Positions 17,436 to 26,298 are shown, numbered from the stretch's first letter. The stretch: 64,000 bases of DNA from 62-47 sp044463945 (GCA_044463945.1 JBIQLW010000009.1:52729-116728), one strand, 5' to 3'. Translations and numbers: made by a program. The notes: generated by a model not told the origin, from the letters alone.

Positions 17436-18239
17436 TCAGGCGGCGCGGCGCTGCGCGGCATTGCGCAGCGTCGAAAGGATTTCGACGCGGATCGCGCCAA
17501 GCTCGGCGATGAAGTTTTCGCGCGGCTTCGGCAGGTCGATGCGCCATTCGCCGATCACGTTGGCCGGTGCGCCACCCAGCAGCAGGATGCGGTCGGATAC
17601 CAGAAGCGCCTCGTCGATATCGTGGGTGATGAGAATCGCCGCGGTGCGGAAGTCGCGCACCACCTTGAGCAGCAGGTGCTGCATCTCGGTGCGGGTCACT
17701 TCGTCGAGCGCGCCGAACGGTTCGTCGAGCAGAAGGATTTCCGGCTTGCGGGCGAGGCAGCGCGCCAGCGCCGCGCGCTGCGCCATGCCGCCGGAAAGCT
17801 CCGCGGGAAACTTGCGGCGAGATTGTGTCAGCCCGACTTCGCGGATCGCCATTTCGACCCGCGCCTCGCTCTCGGCGCGCGCGAGCTTCGGCTGGTGTTT
17901 GAAGTCGAGGCCGAAGGCGACGTTCTTCTCCAGCGTCAGCCACGGCAGCAGGCTCGGGTCCTGAAAGGCGACGGCGACGCGCGGATGCACGCCGTCAAGC
18001 GGCGCGCCATTCATGGTGACGTGGCCTTCGGTCGGCGCTTGCAGGCCGGCGAGCACGCGCAAGAGGCTCGACTTGCCGACGCCGCTGGAGCCGAGCAGGC
18101 TCACCGTCTCGCCCGCTTCCAGCGTGAAGTCGAAACCCTCCACCACGGCGCGCGGCTGGCCGGGGTAGCGCAGGGTGACGCCGCTGGCGGCAAGCACCGG
18201 CGCTGACGTCACGGAAACGGGAACGGCGGACAGGGTCAT
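17436..18239 (-). CDS. ABC transporter ATP-binding protein, nitrate/sulfonate type
   Basis: A 267-residue ATPase. Walker A is GSSGVGKSS (residues about 50-58), the Q-loop is in FQDPSLLPW, the signature is LSGGMAQRAALAR, Walker B is ILLLDEP and the switch His is in ITHDIDEA. It powers the importer formed with the permease at 15324 and the binding protein at 16178. The start is 4 bases after the acyl-CoA-dehydrogenase-like gene, so it is translated from the same message. Confidence 0.95.
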   Translation of the reverse strand: MTLSAVPVSVTSAPVLAASGVTLRYPGQPRAVVEGFDFTLEAGETVSLLGSSGVGKSSLLRVLAGLQAPTEGHVTMNGAPLDGVHPRVAVAFQDPSLLPWLTLEKNVAFGLDFKHQPKLARAESEARVEMAIREVGLTQSRRKFPAELSGGMAQRAALARCLARKPEILLLDEPFGALDEVTRTEMQHLLLKVVRDFRTAAILITHDIDEALLVSDRILLLGGAPANVIGEWRIDLPKPRENFIAELGAIRVEILSTLRNAAQRRAA

Positions 18240-18243
18240 GGCG

Positions 18244-19350
18244 TCACGCGATGGCGCTTTCCGCCGCTGGCTGTCCGTCCAGCGGCTGTTCGTGCAGTTG
18301 CAGCGCCAGTTTCAACTGCACGATGCTCGGGGTGATGATCGGCAGGAACGCGGCCTCGCGCTGACGGCGCTGGAAACCCTCGCCGGGGCCGATGAGATAG
18401 GCGCGGCCGCCGGAGGCGTAGAGTTCGAGTTGCAGCGCCTCGGCGGCGATCTCGGCGAGGCGGATGCGCAGGCGGAACAGTTGCGCCGGGTGCTCGACGA
18501 AGCGGTGGCCGTTGAGGCCGTCGCGCAGCGCCGCCTCGGCGGCACGCAACGCGGCGGCCAGCGTGGTGACGGGTTGCGTCAGGACGTCGCGCTCGCGGTT
18601 CAGCCGCGCGGCGGCTTCATCGAGGGCGCGGCGCGCCAGCCCGCTCGACATCGCGCATTGCAGCGCCAGGAAGGCGGGGCGCACCCTGGGCAGCCATGCG
18701 CCGGCGTCGCGGTGCAGGATGCGGTCGGGCGCGATGCGGACGTTGTCGAATGTCAACGCGGCGGTCGAGGTGGCGCGCATCGCCATCAGGTCGAGATCGG
18801 CGGAGCGTTCCAGCCCAACGTCGTCCGACGACAGCACGGCGACGAAGGCCGGCTCATCGCCCTCGCCCCGGATCGCCGCGGCGACCTCGAAGCCGCCGAG
18901 GCGCAGGTTGGTGACCCACGGCAGCTTGCCGTCGATGCGGAGCGCGCCGTCGGCCTGGGGCGCGGCGCGAATCTGCAATTCCTCGATGCCGGAGAGGAAC
19001 TTCATGGCGTTGGACAGCCCGGTCGCGCCGGCGCGCCGGCCGGTCAGCAGATCGGGCAGCAGCCGTTCACGCAACGCGGCGTTGGGGGTTTGCAGCAGGT
19101 ATTCGATGAAGGTGCGGTGACCCCAAAACACGAACCCCGCCGCCAGCGAGCGTTCCGATACCGCCGCGATCGCCGCGACCGCGTCGTTGACGTCACCGCC
19201 GGCGCCACCGTGCTGCGCCGGGACGCCGATGCGGAACAGGCCGGCGTCGGCGAGGCGCGGCAGCACCTCGGCCGCGTCATCGTTGGAGGTGTCGAGGCGG
19301 ATGGCTGCGGCGTCGAGCCATGCCGTGAGATCGGCGGGGAGCGTGGTCAT
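18244..19350 (-). CDS. Acyl-CoA dehydrogenase-like flavoprotein (SfnB/DszC type)
   Basis: A 368-residue member of the acyl-CoA dehydrogenase superfamily. It has the N-terminal helical domain (LADAGLFRIGVPAQHGGAGG), the middle flavin-binding region (ATGLSNAMKFLSG, then LRIDGKLPWVTN) and C-terminal helices. It lacks an obvious catalytic Glu region of true dehydrogenases, and genes of this kind beside sulfonate-type importers are usually reduced-flavin-dependent monooxygenases (SfnB, DszC relatives). It may oxidise or desulfurise the imported compound. It lies 16 bases after the AhpD-like gene. Substrate unknown; no flavin reductase is present nearby. Confidence 0.82.
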   Translation of the reverse strand: MTTLPADLTAWLDAAAIRLDTSNDDAAEVLPRLADAGLFRIGVPAQHGGAGGDVNDAVAAIAAVSERSLAAGFVFWGHRTFIEYLLQTPNAALRERLLPDLLTGRRAGATGLSNAMKFLSGIEELQIRAAPQADGALRIDGKLPWVTNLRLGGFEVAAAIRGEGDEPAFVAVLSSDDVGLERSADLDLMAMRATSTAALTFDNVRIAPDRILHRDAGAWLPRVRPAFLALQCAMSSGLARRALDEAAARLNRERDVLTQPVTTLAAALRAAEAALRDGLNGHRFVEHPAQLFRLRIRLAEIAAEALQLELYASGGRAYLIGPGEGFQRRQREAAFLPIITPSIVQLKLALQLHEQPLDGQPAAESAIA

Positions 19351-19366
19351 GACGGAATCCTGCGCT

Positions 19367-19942
19367 TTACTCGGCAGCGACGGCGGTGGCCGGCCCGGCC
19401 CACGCATAGGGCTGAAGCTGCGGATTGAGATCCGGCTTGCCGAGGTTGTTGGCGAAGTTGCACAGCGTCGCGAGGCTGACGCCGAGCACCACTTCGAGCG
19501 CGTTGGCATCGTTGAAGCCGGCGGCCTTGAAGGCGGCCAACTCGGCGTCGGCGACCGCCCCGCGGCTGCGGATGATCGCCCGGGTGAAATTCGCGACAGC
19601 GTCGAGCTTGGCGTCCGGAACCTTGGCGTTGGCGCGCAGCGCGTTGACGATATCCTCGGTCAGTCCGGCCTTCTTGGTGGCGACGGCGGTGTGGCCGGCG
19701 ACGCAGAAGCCGCAGCCGTGGGTTGCGGCGGCGGTGATCTGCACCGCCTCGCGCTCGGCCAGCGACAAACCGCTGCGGGCATTGATGCCGGAGACGGTCT
19801 GGTAGGTTTCCAGCGCCACCGGGGCGTTGGCCAGAAGGCCGATCAGGTTGGGGAGAAAGCCGTTGGCCTGCTCGGCCTTGCGCACGCCCTCCCGGGCGGC
19901 TTCGGGAGCGGTGTCAGCGGTAAGAATGGGCAGGCGGGCCAT
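19367..19942 (-). CDS. AhpD/carboxymuconolactone decarboxylase-like protein
   Basis: A 191-residue all-helical protein of the AhpD-like fold with the redox motif C77-G-F-C80 and H84 (HGCGFCVAGH) and a preceding E64. Such proteins reduce peroxides or act as protein disulfide reductases; some take part in aromatic or organosulfur oxidation. It is the first gene of a five-gene operon with the flavoprotein and ABC importer. The ATG at 19942 has GGAGGAA just upstream (minus strand), a strong ribosome site. Confidence 0.87.
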   Translation of the reverse strand: MARLPILTADTAPEAAREGVRKAEQANGFLPNLIGLLANAPVALETYQTVSGINARSGLSLAEREAVQITAAATHGCGFCVAGHTAVATKKAGLTEDIVNALRANAKVPDAKLDAVANFTRAIIRSRGAVADAELAAFKAAGFNDANALEVVLGVSLATLCNFANNLGKPDLNPQLQPYAWAGPATAVAAE

Positions 19943-20059
19943 GGAAATTCCTCCAGCAGAATTGCAACCGGGCCGGCCAGCGGATGGCGCCGGCGCCGGG
20001 CCCGTTCAGGTTCAGTTGATGCTGGTGTAGCAAATTTCTATCGGAACACGCCGCATGAA

Positions 20060-20084
20060 GCGAAATAACAAAATATTATTTGCG
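20060..20084. promoter_or_regulatory. AT-rich inverted repeat before the AhpD-ABC operon
   Basis: AAATAA (20063-20068) and TTATTT (20076-20081) form an inverted repeat with a 7-base spacer, flanked by GCG on both sides, in an AT-rich patch about 120 bases before the operon start at 19942. It is a plausible operator/promoter region; the regulator is unknown. Confidence 0.3.
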
Positions 20085-20184
20085 CATAAGCCCCATCATG
20101 GGATGAATTTTCATTCCGGTTCCGTGCGGGAGAAAGTTGGCCTGCGGCTTCTGGCGAGGCGCGTCGCCGGTAGTCGTAGACCGT

Positions 20185-20325
20185 GTCCCGGACGCGGGTC
20201 GCGGGTGCAACGCCGCACCGCAGAACCGGGGCCGCGCTAACAGGATCGCCCGGAACGGTTCCGGATCAGCGAGGCGGCACGGCGCTACGCTTGCGCCACA
20301 TCGCATCCGGGACGCGGCGCTTCAT
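20185..20325. repeat. Palindromic intergenic repeat, family A, copy 2
   Basis: Contains GTGTCCCGGACGCGGGT, CAACGCCGCACCGCAGAACC, CGGTTCCGGATCAGC and CATCGCATCCGGGACGCGG, matching the copies at 8035 and 59885. It lies between the divergent end of the Trm112-like gene and the AhpD operon promoter region, and holds no gene. Confidence 0.7.
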
Positions 20326-20348
20326 GAGTAGACGCCCGGCCCCGGCCG

Positions 20349-20549
20349 TCAGTCGATCGGCCGGGCTTCCTCGGGCAACATGATCGGAATGCCGTCGCGG
20401 ATCGGGTAGGCGAGCTTGGCCGCGCGCGAGATCAGTTCCTGCCGGACCGGGTCGTACTCAAGCGTCCCCTTGGTCACCGGACACACCAGGATTTCCAGAA
20501 GTTTGCGATCGACGCTGGATTCGGGGTGCTCAGTGGCGGACGTGGGCAT
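20349..20549 (-). CDS. Trm112/UPF0434 family small protein
   Basis: A 66-residue protein with the Trm112-like core KLLEILVCPVTKGTLEYD, LAYPIRDGIPIMLPEEAR. Bacterial members lack most of the zinc cysteines of the eukaryotic activator (here only one Cys, in CPV) and their role is unproven; they may activate methyltransferases. ATG 20549 is chosen because the residues before it (from an ATG at 20600) are not conserved in the family. It stands alone. Confidence 0.88.
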   Translation of the reverse strand: MPTSATEHPESSVDRKLLEILVCPVTKGTLEYDPVRQELISRAAKLAYPIRDGIPIMLPEEARPID

Positions 20550-20943
20550 GTGCGGGCTCCGATCGGGGACCTGGGACGTTTCGTCCTTCGACGACAGCAA
20601 CCCACAATGTCATTGTCAGGCATGGCCGTCCACAGGACAGGCGGAGCCGGACGCGCGCGCCCCGCCACGACGGGGCATCCATAACGAAAGTCGTCCGATT
20701 TGCCACGGATTGCGTTTTGTGATGAGAGACGTATTCAGTCTTGACCCTTTGCTTGCGGCAACCGGCGGCGCCAGCAACGTCTTTCGTCTTCCATCCGAGC
20801 CGCCCGAATGACCGAATCGCGCCAAACCTGTTTCATTGCAAACGATCGGCGATTCTTTTTCGGGCAGGTCCGCCCGGCGATTCAGGCTGCGGCGGCGTGC
20901 GGCGAAACGTTCCGGATTGAAAGACGGCATTATCAGGATTGAC
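20550..20943. other. Non-coding gap before galE
   Basis: About 390 bases between the divergent Trm112-like and galE genes. I see no conserved protein, repeat family or strong palindrome. It should hold the promoters of both genes. Confidence 0.4.
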
Positions 20944-21957
20944 ATGATGATACTTGTGACCGGCGGTTTGGGTTTTATCGGATCGCACGCCTGCGTCTCG
21001 CTTTTGAACGCCGGCTACGATGTCGTCATTCTCGACGATCTCTCCAACAGTTCGCCCGACGTGCTCGATCGCATCGAGACGGTCGCGGGGCGCAGGCCCC
21101 CTTTCGTGCAGATGTCGATCCGTGATGAAGACAGGCTCGCGGACGTCTTCGCGCGTCACCGCATCAGCGCGGTGATGCACTTCGCGGCCTTCAAGGCCGT
21201 CGCCGAATCGATCCAGATGCCGCTCGCCTATTACGGCAACAATATCGGCGGCACGCTGGCGCTGTTGTCGTCGATGCAGGCGGCCGGCGTTCGCTCGTTC
21301 GTGTTCTCGTCCTCGGCGACGGTTTACGGATCGCCGGCGACGCTGCCGATCCGCGAGGACTTTCCGCGCTCCGCGATCAATCCCTACGGGCGCTCGAAGC
21401 TGATGATCGAGGACATCCTGACCGACCTCGCGGCCGCGGACCCGTCGTGGCGGATCGCCAACCTGCGCTATTTCAATCCGGTCGGCGCGCATGAGAGCGG
21501 TCTTCTGGGCGAGCAGCCGCGCGGCACCCCGAACAACCTGATGCCGTATCTGTTGCAGGTCGCGGCCGGGCAGCGCGAGCGGCTGGATATTTTCGGCGAC
21601 GATTATCCGACAAAGGACGGAAGCTGCGTGCGCGATTTCATTCACGTCGTCGATCTCGCCGAAGGGCACGTCGCCGCCGTCCGCTACCTTGAGGATCACG
21701 CCGGCATGACCTCGTTCAACCTGGGCGTCGGCCGCGGCGTTTCGGTGTTCGAACTGTGCGCGGCATTCGAGCAGAGCACCGGACAGCCGTTGCCGCGCCG
21801 CGTCGTCGGGCGCCGCCCCGGTGACGTTGCCGAATGCTGGGCCGACGCCGGCAAGGCGCGCACTGAGCTGCACTGGCAGGCGACGCGGGACGTCGCGGCG
21901 ATGTGCCAGGACGCCTGGCGGTGGCAGCGCTATCTGTCGAGCCGGAACAGGGACTAA
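20944..21957 (+). CDS. galE: UDP-glucose 4-epimerase
   Basis: A 337-residue short-chain dehydrogenase-type sugar epimerase interconverting UDP-glucose and UDP-galactose with bound NAD. The NAD motif is GGLGFIGSH at residues about 8-16; the catalytic Ser lies in SSSATVYG and the Tyr/Lys in NPYGRSK. NLRYFNPVGAHESG and PYLLQVAAGQRE are typical GalE blocks. Two ATGs in tandem (20944, 20947) could serve as start. In rhizobia this enzyme (also called ExoB) feeds exopolysaccharide and lipopolysaccharide synthesis. No sugar operon is attached here. Confidence 0.95.
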   Translation: MMILVTGGLGFIGSHACVSLLNAGYDVVILDDLSNSSPDVLDRIETVAGRRPPFVQMSIRDEDRLADVFARHRISAVMHFAAFKAVAESIQMPLAYYGNNIGGTLALLSSMQAAGVRSFVFSSSATVYGSPATLPIREDFPRSAINPYGRSKLMIEDILTDLAAADPSWRIANLRYFNPVGAHESGLLGEQPRGTPNNLMPYLLQVAAGQRERLDIFGDDYPTKDGSCVRDFIHVVDLAEGHVAAVRYLEDHAGMTSFNLGVGRGVSVFELCAAFEQSTGQPLPRRVVGRRPGDVAECWADAGKARTELHWQATRDVAAMCQDAWRWQRYLSSRNRD

Positions 21958-22088
21958 AGCATGATTTGCCGAGGTTGAATCGGAAATCGTCGCCCTGACG
22001 CATCATTGCGCGAGCCGTGGCCTCGAAGGGCGATGACCGCCATCCTTCGATCCTCGCGGCTTTACCGCTCACACCTCAGAGCCTGCTG

Positions 22089-22266
22089 ACCGGAAACGAA
22101 GCGTCATCGTCCGCCAGCGGGTCCGCGCAAGCGCGGCCCCAAGCGCGGCCCGATGGCAGGCTCCGGCGGACGATCCAGTCATCCGGGCGGGCGCAAATGG
22201 GAAAATCTGACCGATATGGGATACTGGATGCTCCGCCTTCGCGGAGCATGACGGTTTTCGTGTTGT
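22089..22266. repeat. Palindromic intergenic repeat, family B, copy 3
   Basis: Long copy (about 178 bases) with ACCGGAAACGAAGCGTCATC, an inserted GGGTCCGCGCAAGCGCGGCC segment, GGCTCCGGCGGACGATCCAG, a variable centre, GGGATACTGGATGCTCCG and GCGGAGCATGACGG. The inserted GGGTCCGCGC segment also occurs in copies 4, 5 and 7. The rest of the gap up to 22414 shows nothing else. Confidence 0.85.
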
Positions 22267-22414
22267 CACCACCAAAGCAAATTTCCGGTCAGGCACCCAG
22301 GATAACAGCCCGCGCTTCAATTCAAGCCGATCACGCTCCAGATCCCGCCGTTCAGTGGTTCACCGGGCTTCCGGCGGCTCTCGTTCTCTCAACGTGAGGT
22401 CGCGGCGGCGAGCG

Positions 22415-23092
22415 TCATTGCAGCGGGGGATCGCCGCTGCTGGTGCGCTTCTTGGCGAGATCCATCTCGGTGACGGCGATGAGAATCTCGGCGCGGGTCT
22501 TGAGATCGGGGGCTTCCAGCATCGCCTGCTTCTCGGCCGGCCCGTAAGGCGACATCATCGCCAGCGCGTTGACCAGCGCCTCGTTGGGCGCCTTCTCGAT
22601 GCCGTCCCAATCGACCTGAAGGTGGTTGGCCTTGAGAAACGCCGACAGCACTTCCAGCAGCCTCGCCCGATCGACGTCCGCCTCGCCCTTGCGCGCGGTG
22701 AAGTCATCGACATAGGGGAAGAAATCGACCCTGCACTGACGGTACGGCGTCAGCACGGTCAGTTCCTCCACCACGCGGAAGCGCGACACGCCGGTGAGTT
22801 CGAGGATGTAGCGGCCGTCGCCGGATTCCGCCAGTTGGGTGATGCGGCCGACGCAGCCGACCCGGAACAGCGCCGGGCGCTCGGCGTCTCTGGTGTGCGC
22901 GGCATCGGGCTGGATCATGCCGATCAGGCGGTAGCCGTCGCGGAAGGCGTCGTCCACCATCGCCAGATAGCGCGGCTCGAAGATGTTGAGCGGCATCTGG
23001 CCGCGCGGCAGCAGCAGCGCGCCCGGCAACGGAAACACCGGAATCACTTCCGGTAGCTCGGCGGGTCCGCGATATTCGGCGTTGATCGGCAT
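22415..23092 (-). CDS. LON substrate-binding domain protein
   Basis: A 225-residue protein made of the N-terminal (PUA-like plus helical) domain of Lon protease without the ATPase or peptidase. IPVFPLPGALLLPRGQMPLN is the first strand pair, followed by FEPRYLAMV and GRITQ. Stand-alone LON-N proteins are common in alphaproteobacteria and of unknown function. It lies 29 bases downstream of the CnoX gene on the same strand, and pairing with a thioredoxin-type chaperone suggests a link to protein quality control (inference). Confidence 0.9.
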   Translation of the reverse strand: MPINAEYRGPAELPEVIPVFPLPGALLLPRGQMPLNIFEPRYLAMVDDAFRDGYRLIGMIQPDAAHTRDAERPALFRVGCVGRITQLAESGDGRYILELTGVSRFRVVEELTVLTPYRQCRVDFFPYVDDFTARKGEADVDRARLLEVLSAFLKANHLQVDWDGIEKAPNEALVNALAMMSPYGPAEKQAMLEAPDLKTRAEILIAVTEMDLAKKRTSSGDPPLQ

Positions 23093-23121
23093 GAGCGGCC
23101 CTGACGCTGCGGCGGGTTTCG

Positions 23122-24042
23122 TTAGGAGAACAGAATCGTCGAGAGGCGCTTGCGGCCCTCGATGGTGGCCTCGTCGTCGCCGCCCCACGCCTCGAAGAAC
23201 TGCACGAGTTGCTTGCGCGCGGCGTCGTCCTTCCATTTGCGGTCGCGCCGGATGATCTCAAGGAGATGTTGCGTCGCCTCGCCGCGCTTGCCGCCGGCGT
23301 TGAGCGCGGTGGCGAGGTCGAAGCGCGCCTGATGATCGAGCGGATCGGCGGCGACCTTCTGCTCCAGCTCGGCGACGGGGCCGACCGCCTCGGCCTGCTC
23401 GGCGAGGTCGATCATCGCCTGCACCGCGCTCACCGCCGCATCCCCGCGCTTGGCCTCAGGCACCAGTGCCAGCGTCTGCTTGGCCTGCGCGATCGCGCCG
23501 GTCTGGGCATAGCAGCGCGCCAGCCCCGCCAGCGCCGGGACATTGGCGGCGTCTGTCTTGAGCACCTCGGCGAAGATCGTCGCCGCCGTTGACGGATCGC
23601 CCGCCGCGACCGCCTCGTCGGCTTCGGCCAGCAGGTCGGCGATGTCGCCGGCGCCGTCGGGAATGCCGGCGGTGAGCTTGGCGATGAAGGCACTGACCTG
23701 GCTCTCCGGCAGCGCGCCCATGAAGCCGTCGGCGGGCTGGCCGTTGACGAAGGCGATCACCGCCGGGATCGACTGGATGCCCATCTGGCCGGGGATCGCC
23801 GGATGCTCGTCGATGTTCATCTTGACCAGCTTCACCTTGCCGCGGGCGGCGCGCACGGCTTTCTCAAGGATCGGGGTGAGCTGCTTGCACGGTCCGCACC
23901 ACGGCGCCCAGAAATCGATCAGCACCGGCTGGCGCTTCGATTCCTCGACGACGTCCTTCATGAAGGTCTGGGTGGTGGTGTCCTTGATGAGATCGGCCGC
24001 CGCCGGGGCCGCGGCGCCGTTGCCCTGCTCGATAAGTGTCAC
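23122..24042 (-). CDS. Thioredoxin-TPR co-chaperone (CnoX/YbbN type)
   Basis: A 306-residue protein with a thioredoxin domain (residues about 20-125; active site W-C49-G-P-C52) followed by a TPR-like helical region (about 130-300; AEADEAVAAGDPSTAATIFA, then ALAGLARCYAQTG). This is the CnoX/YbbN architecture, which holds chlorine-oxidised proteins for DnaK and GroEL. Unlike E. coli CnoX the full CGPC pair is kept, so disulfide reductase activity is possible. The start is GTG 24042, with GCGAGG upstream; no ATG fits. Transcribed with the LON-domain gene. Confidence 0.9.
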   Translation of the reverse strand: MTLIEQGNGAAAPAAADLIKDTTTQTFMKDVVEESKRQPVLIDFWAPWCGPCKQLTPILEKAVRAARGKVKLVKMNIDEHPAIPGQMGIQSIPAVIAFVNGQPADGFMGALPESQVSAFIAKLTAGIPDGAGDIADLLAEADEAVAAGDPSTAATIFAEVLKTDAANVPALAGLARCYAQTGAIAQAKQTLALVPEAKRGDAAVSAVQAMIDLAEQAEAVGPVAELEQKVAADPLDHQARFDLATALNAGGKRGEATQHLLEIIRRDRKWKDDAARKQLVQFFEAWGGDDEATIEGRKRLSTILFS

Positions 24043-24393
24043 GTTAACCTCGCCTGATGGTCTGTCTCGCCGGACACCCGGCCCATGCGGCTGTAGATGG
24101 CCCGGCGGGCGGCGATTTGCAATCCGCAGGCCCCGCGTCATTTGCCGCCGCCCGGCCGGCGGACGGGGCGCGGGCGGGCGGTGCGGCACGGAGGGAAACC
24201 GGCGACGGGGCAGCAGGATAGCCGCTTCGCGCGGAACCCGGCGCACGGGTCGCCATGCCGGCGTGGCGGCCGCTGTCTGACGCCGGGGCGGCCGGTCGCG
24301 GTTTATTGGCGCGCCGCGGCTTGAGGCTGTTGCATTCGCGGGCGGCTTTTGGCATAGCTCTGCCGCTCGGCGGTGCGCCGCCGACGCTCGGAC
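24043..24393. other. Non-coding gap between cnoX-like gene and tRNA-Gly
   Basis: About 350 GC-rich bases holding the promoters for the minus-strand thioredoxin gene and the plus-strand tRNA. No conserved protein or repeat family was recognised. Confidence 0.4.
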
Positions 24394-24468
24394 GCGGGTG
24401 TAGCTCAGGGGTAGAGCACAACCTTGCCAAGGTTGGGGTCGAGGGTTCGAATCCCTTCGCCCGCTCCA
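24394..24468 (+). tRNA. tRNA-Gly (GCC anticodon)
   Basis: A full cloverleaf. The acceptor stem GCGGGTG pairs with CGCCCGC, and the D-arm is TAGCTCAGGGGTAGAGCA. The anticodon stem CAACC/GGTTG holds the loop TTGCCAA (anticodon GCC), and the T-arm is GAGGGTTCGAATCCCTT. The 3' CCA is encoded (24466-24468). It reads GGC and GGT codons. Confidence 0.97.
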
Positions 24469-24733
24469 GTTTTCCAAGCTGTATCAATAAATTGAGATGG
24501 CTGCGCCGGCAGTTTCGCCGCGGTGCGCAGCCCCTGGCTGCCCGGCCGGGCCCATGATCGTTTCCGAGGCGCTTTTTCTATCCGTGGCGTCGGAAGGTGG
24601 CCGCGCGCCGACGACGACATAATATGGCGGCTTTCCCGGTTGCAGAGAAGATCGTCTGACCCGGACATCCCGATCATCGCCAGTGCGGCGCGATGCCGTC
24701 GGCAAGCGCGTTTCGGAGAGACTGGAGAGACTC

Positions 24734-25873
24734 ATGGGACAACGCAAACCGTTCATCGCATCGCTTGCATTGGCGGCCGCGCTCATTGTCGGCACCGCGG
24801 CGGATGCGGAAAGCATCAACGCCGGTACGCGACGCGCCAGCCCGCGTCCCTTCGTCCCTCATGCGGTTGCCGAGTTCAACACGCCGTGGGCCATTGCCTT
24901 CCTGCCCGATGGACGTCTGCTGGTCACCGAAAAGCCGGGCCGCATCTTTGTCGTCACCCAGCAAGGCGCCAAGACCGAGGTCGGCAACGTGCCCGCCGTT
25001 CTCGCGTCGGGTCAGAACGGCCTGCTCGACATCGCGCCCGCGCCGGACTTCGCAAGCAGTTCGCGAATCTATTTCACGTATGTCGAACCGGGTGACGGCG
25101 GCCGCCTGGTGCTGTCGCGCGCGACGCTTTCGGTTTCCGAAAAGGGCGCGACGTTGACCGAGCGCGCCGCGATCTGGCGGCAGACGCCGGCGGGCGGCGG
25201 CGGTCAGCCGGGCGGCATCATCGCTTTCGATCCTCAAGGAAAGCATCTGTTTCTGACGGTCGGCGACCGGATGCAGCCGATGACCGCGCAGGACCCGGCG
25301 CAGGCGCGCGGCAAGGTTCTGCGTCTCAATCCCGACGGCTCCACGCCCGCCGACAATCCTCATGCCGGCGATGGCGGCGTTCCGGCACAGACCTGGACCA
25401 CCGGGCACCGCAATCCCTACGGTCTGGCGTTCGCGCCGGACGGCAAGCTCTGGCTGCATGAGATGGGGCCGCGCGGCGGCGACGAGTTGAATCTCATCGA
25501 GCCCGGCCGAAACTACGGCTGGCCGTTCGTCTCCAATGGCGACAACTACAACGGCACGCCGATTCCGCGTCACGCGACGCGGCCGGAGTTCGCGCCGCCC
25601 GCAGTCTATTGGACTCCGGTCATCGCACCCGCCGGCTTCGCTTTCTACGAGGGGGCGATGTTTCCGCAATGGCGCGGCTCGGCGCTGATCGGCGGCTTGC
25701 GGGTCAGCGCCCTGGTGCGCGTGCGTTTCCGATCCGACGGGCAGCCCGACGAGGCCGAGCGCTGGAACATGGGGGCGCGCATTCGCGATGTCGCGGTTGC
25801 GCCGGATGGCGCGGTGTGGATCATCGAGGACAGCAATCCGGGTCGCCTGCTACGGCTGACGCCGAAGGACTGA
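24734..25873 (+). CDS. PQQ-dependent sugar dehydrogenase family protein (soluble aldose/sorbosone type)
   Basis: A 379-residue exported beta-propeller of the glucose/sorbosone dehydrogenase family. Residues 1-25 are a signal peptide. The first blade begins NTPWAIAFLPDGRLLVTEKPG; NGLLDIAPAPDF and GHRNPYGLAFAPDGKLW (with the active His) are family marks, as are EMGPRGGDELN and GRNYGWP. Known members oxidise aldose sugars using pyrroloquinoline quinone in the periplasm; many relatives are uncharacterised, so the substrate is uncertain. ATG 24734 follows GGAGAG. Single gene. Confidence 0.9.
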   Translation: MGQRKPFIASLALAAALIVGTAADAESINAGTRRASPRPFVPHAVAEFNTPWAIAFLPDGRLLVTEKPGRIFVVTQQGAKTEVGNVPAVLASGQNGLLDIAPAPDFASSSRIYFTYVEPGDGGRLVLSRATLSVSEKGATLTERAAIWRQTPAGGGGQPGGIIAFDPQGKHLFLTVGDRMQPMTAQDPAQARGKVLRLNPDGSTPADNPHAGDGGVPAQTWTTGHRNPYGLAFAPDGKLWLHEMGPRGGDELNLIEPGRNYGWPFVSNGDNYNGTPIPRHATRPEFAPPAVYWTPVIAPAGFAFYEGAMFPQWRGSALIGGLRVSALVRVRFRSDGQPDEAERWNMGARIRDVAVAPDGAVWIIEDSNPGRLLRLTPKD

Positions 25874-25961
25874 GGCGACGCAGCCGCGTTCGCTGAATCT
25901 CTCATTGGACATGACGTGACGACGCATCGCACGCGGCGGTCGTTGCGGTGCGGGCCATGCA

Positions 25962-26213
25962 TCACCTGATGCGCGACAGCTTTCTGACCGCGGCGGCGGG
26001 ATCGAACCCGAGTTGTTCGGCGAGGTCTATCAGTTCGACCACATCCACGCGCCGCTGACCGCTTTCGAGGCGGGCGACGAACGACTGATACTCCCCGAGC
26101 TTCGCCGCCAGTTCGGCCTGGGTCAGCCCGGCGGCTTCGCGCCTCTCGGTCAGGAACGCGATCAGGGCTTTGTGCCGATCCGTTCCAAGCGTCTTGACCA
26201 CATGCCGCCCCAT
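25962..26213 (-). CDS. Small XRE-family helix-turn-helix regulator
   Basis: An 83-residue DNA-binding protein that is almost all one HTH_3/XRE domain (REAAGLTQAELAAKLGEYQS is the HTH, then FVARLESGQRRVDVVELIDLAEQL). It resembles antitoxin-like and phage-repressor-like regulators but has no toxin gene beside it. An 8-base inverted repeat in an AT-rich patch just upstream (26239-26272) is a likely operator. Confidence 0.85.
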   Translation of the reverse strand: MGRHVVKTLGTDRHKALIAFLTERREAAGLTQAELAAKLGEYQSFVARLESGQRRVDVVELIDLAEQLGFDPAAAVRKLSRIR

Positions 26214-26238
26214 CCGATGCCAGATGGGGCTTCCCTCT

Positions 26239-26272
26239 ATATCTGATTTTCAGTTATCTTAAATTCAGATAT
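26239..26272. promoter_or_regulatory. Inverted repeat between the XRE gene and the 96-residue gene
   Basis: ATATCTGA (26239-26246) and TCAGATAT (26265-26272) are perfect inverted repeats 18 bases apart in the only AT-rich stretch of the region, between divergent genes starting at 26213 (minus) and 26299 (plus). It is well placed as the operator of the XRE regulator and as a shared promoter. Function inferred. Confidence 0.5.
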
Positions 26273-26298
26273 TTGAGACCGGCTGCCGTGAGCGTGAG

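Noticed and set aside
24734..25873. PQQ dehydrogenase as part of a mobile or recent transfer near tRNA-Gly
   Set aside because: The gene follows a tRNA, a common integration point, but no integrase, attachment repeat or change in base composition is visible.
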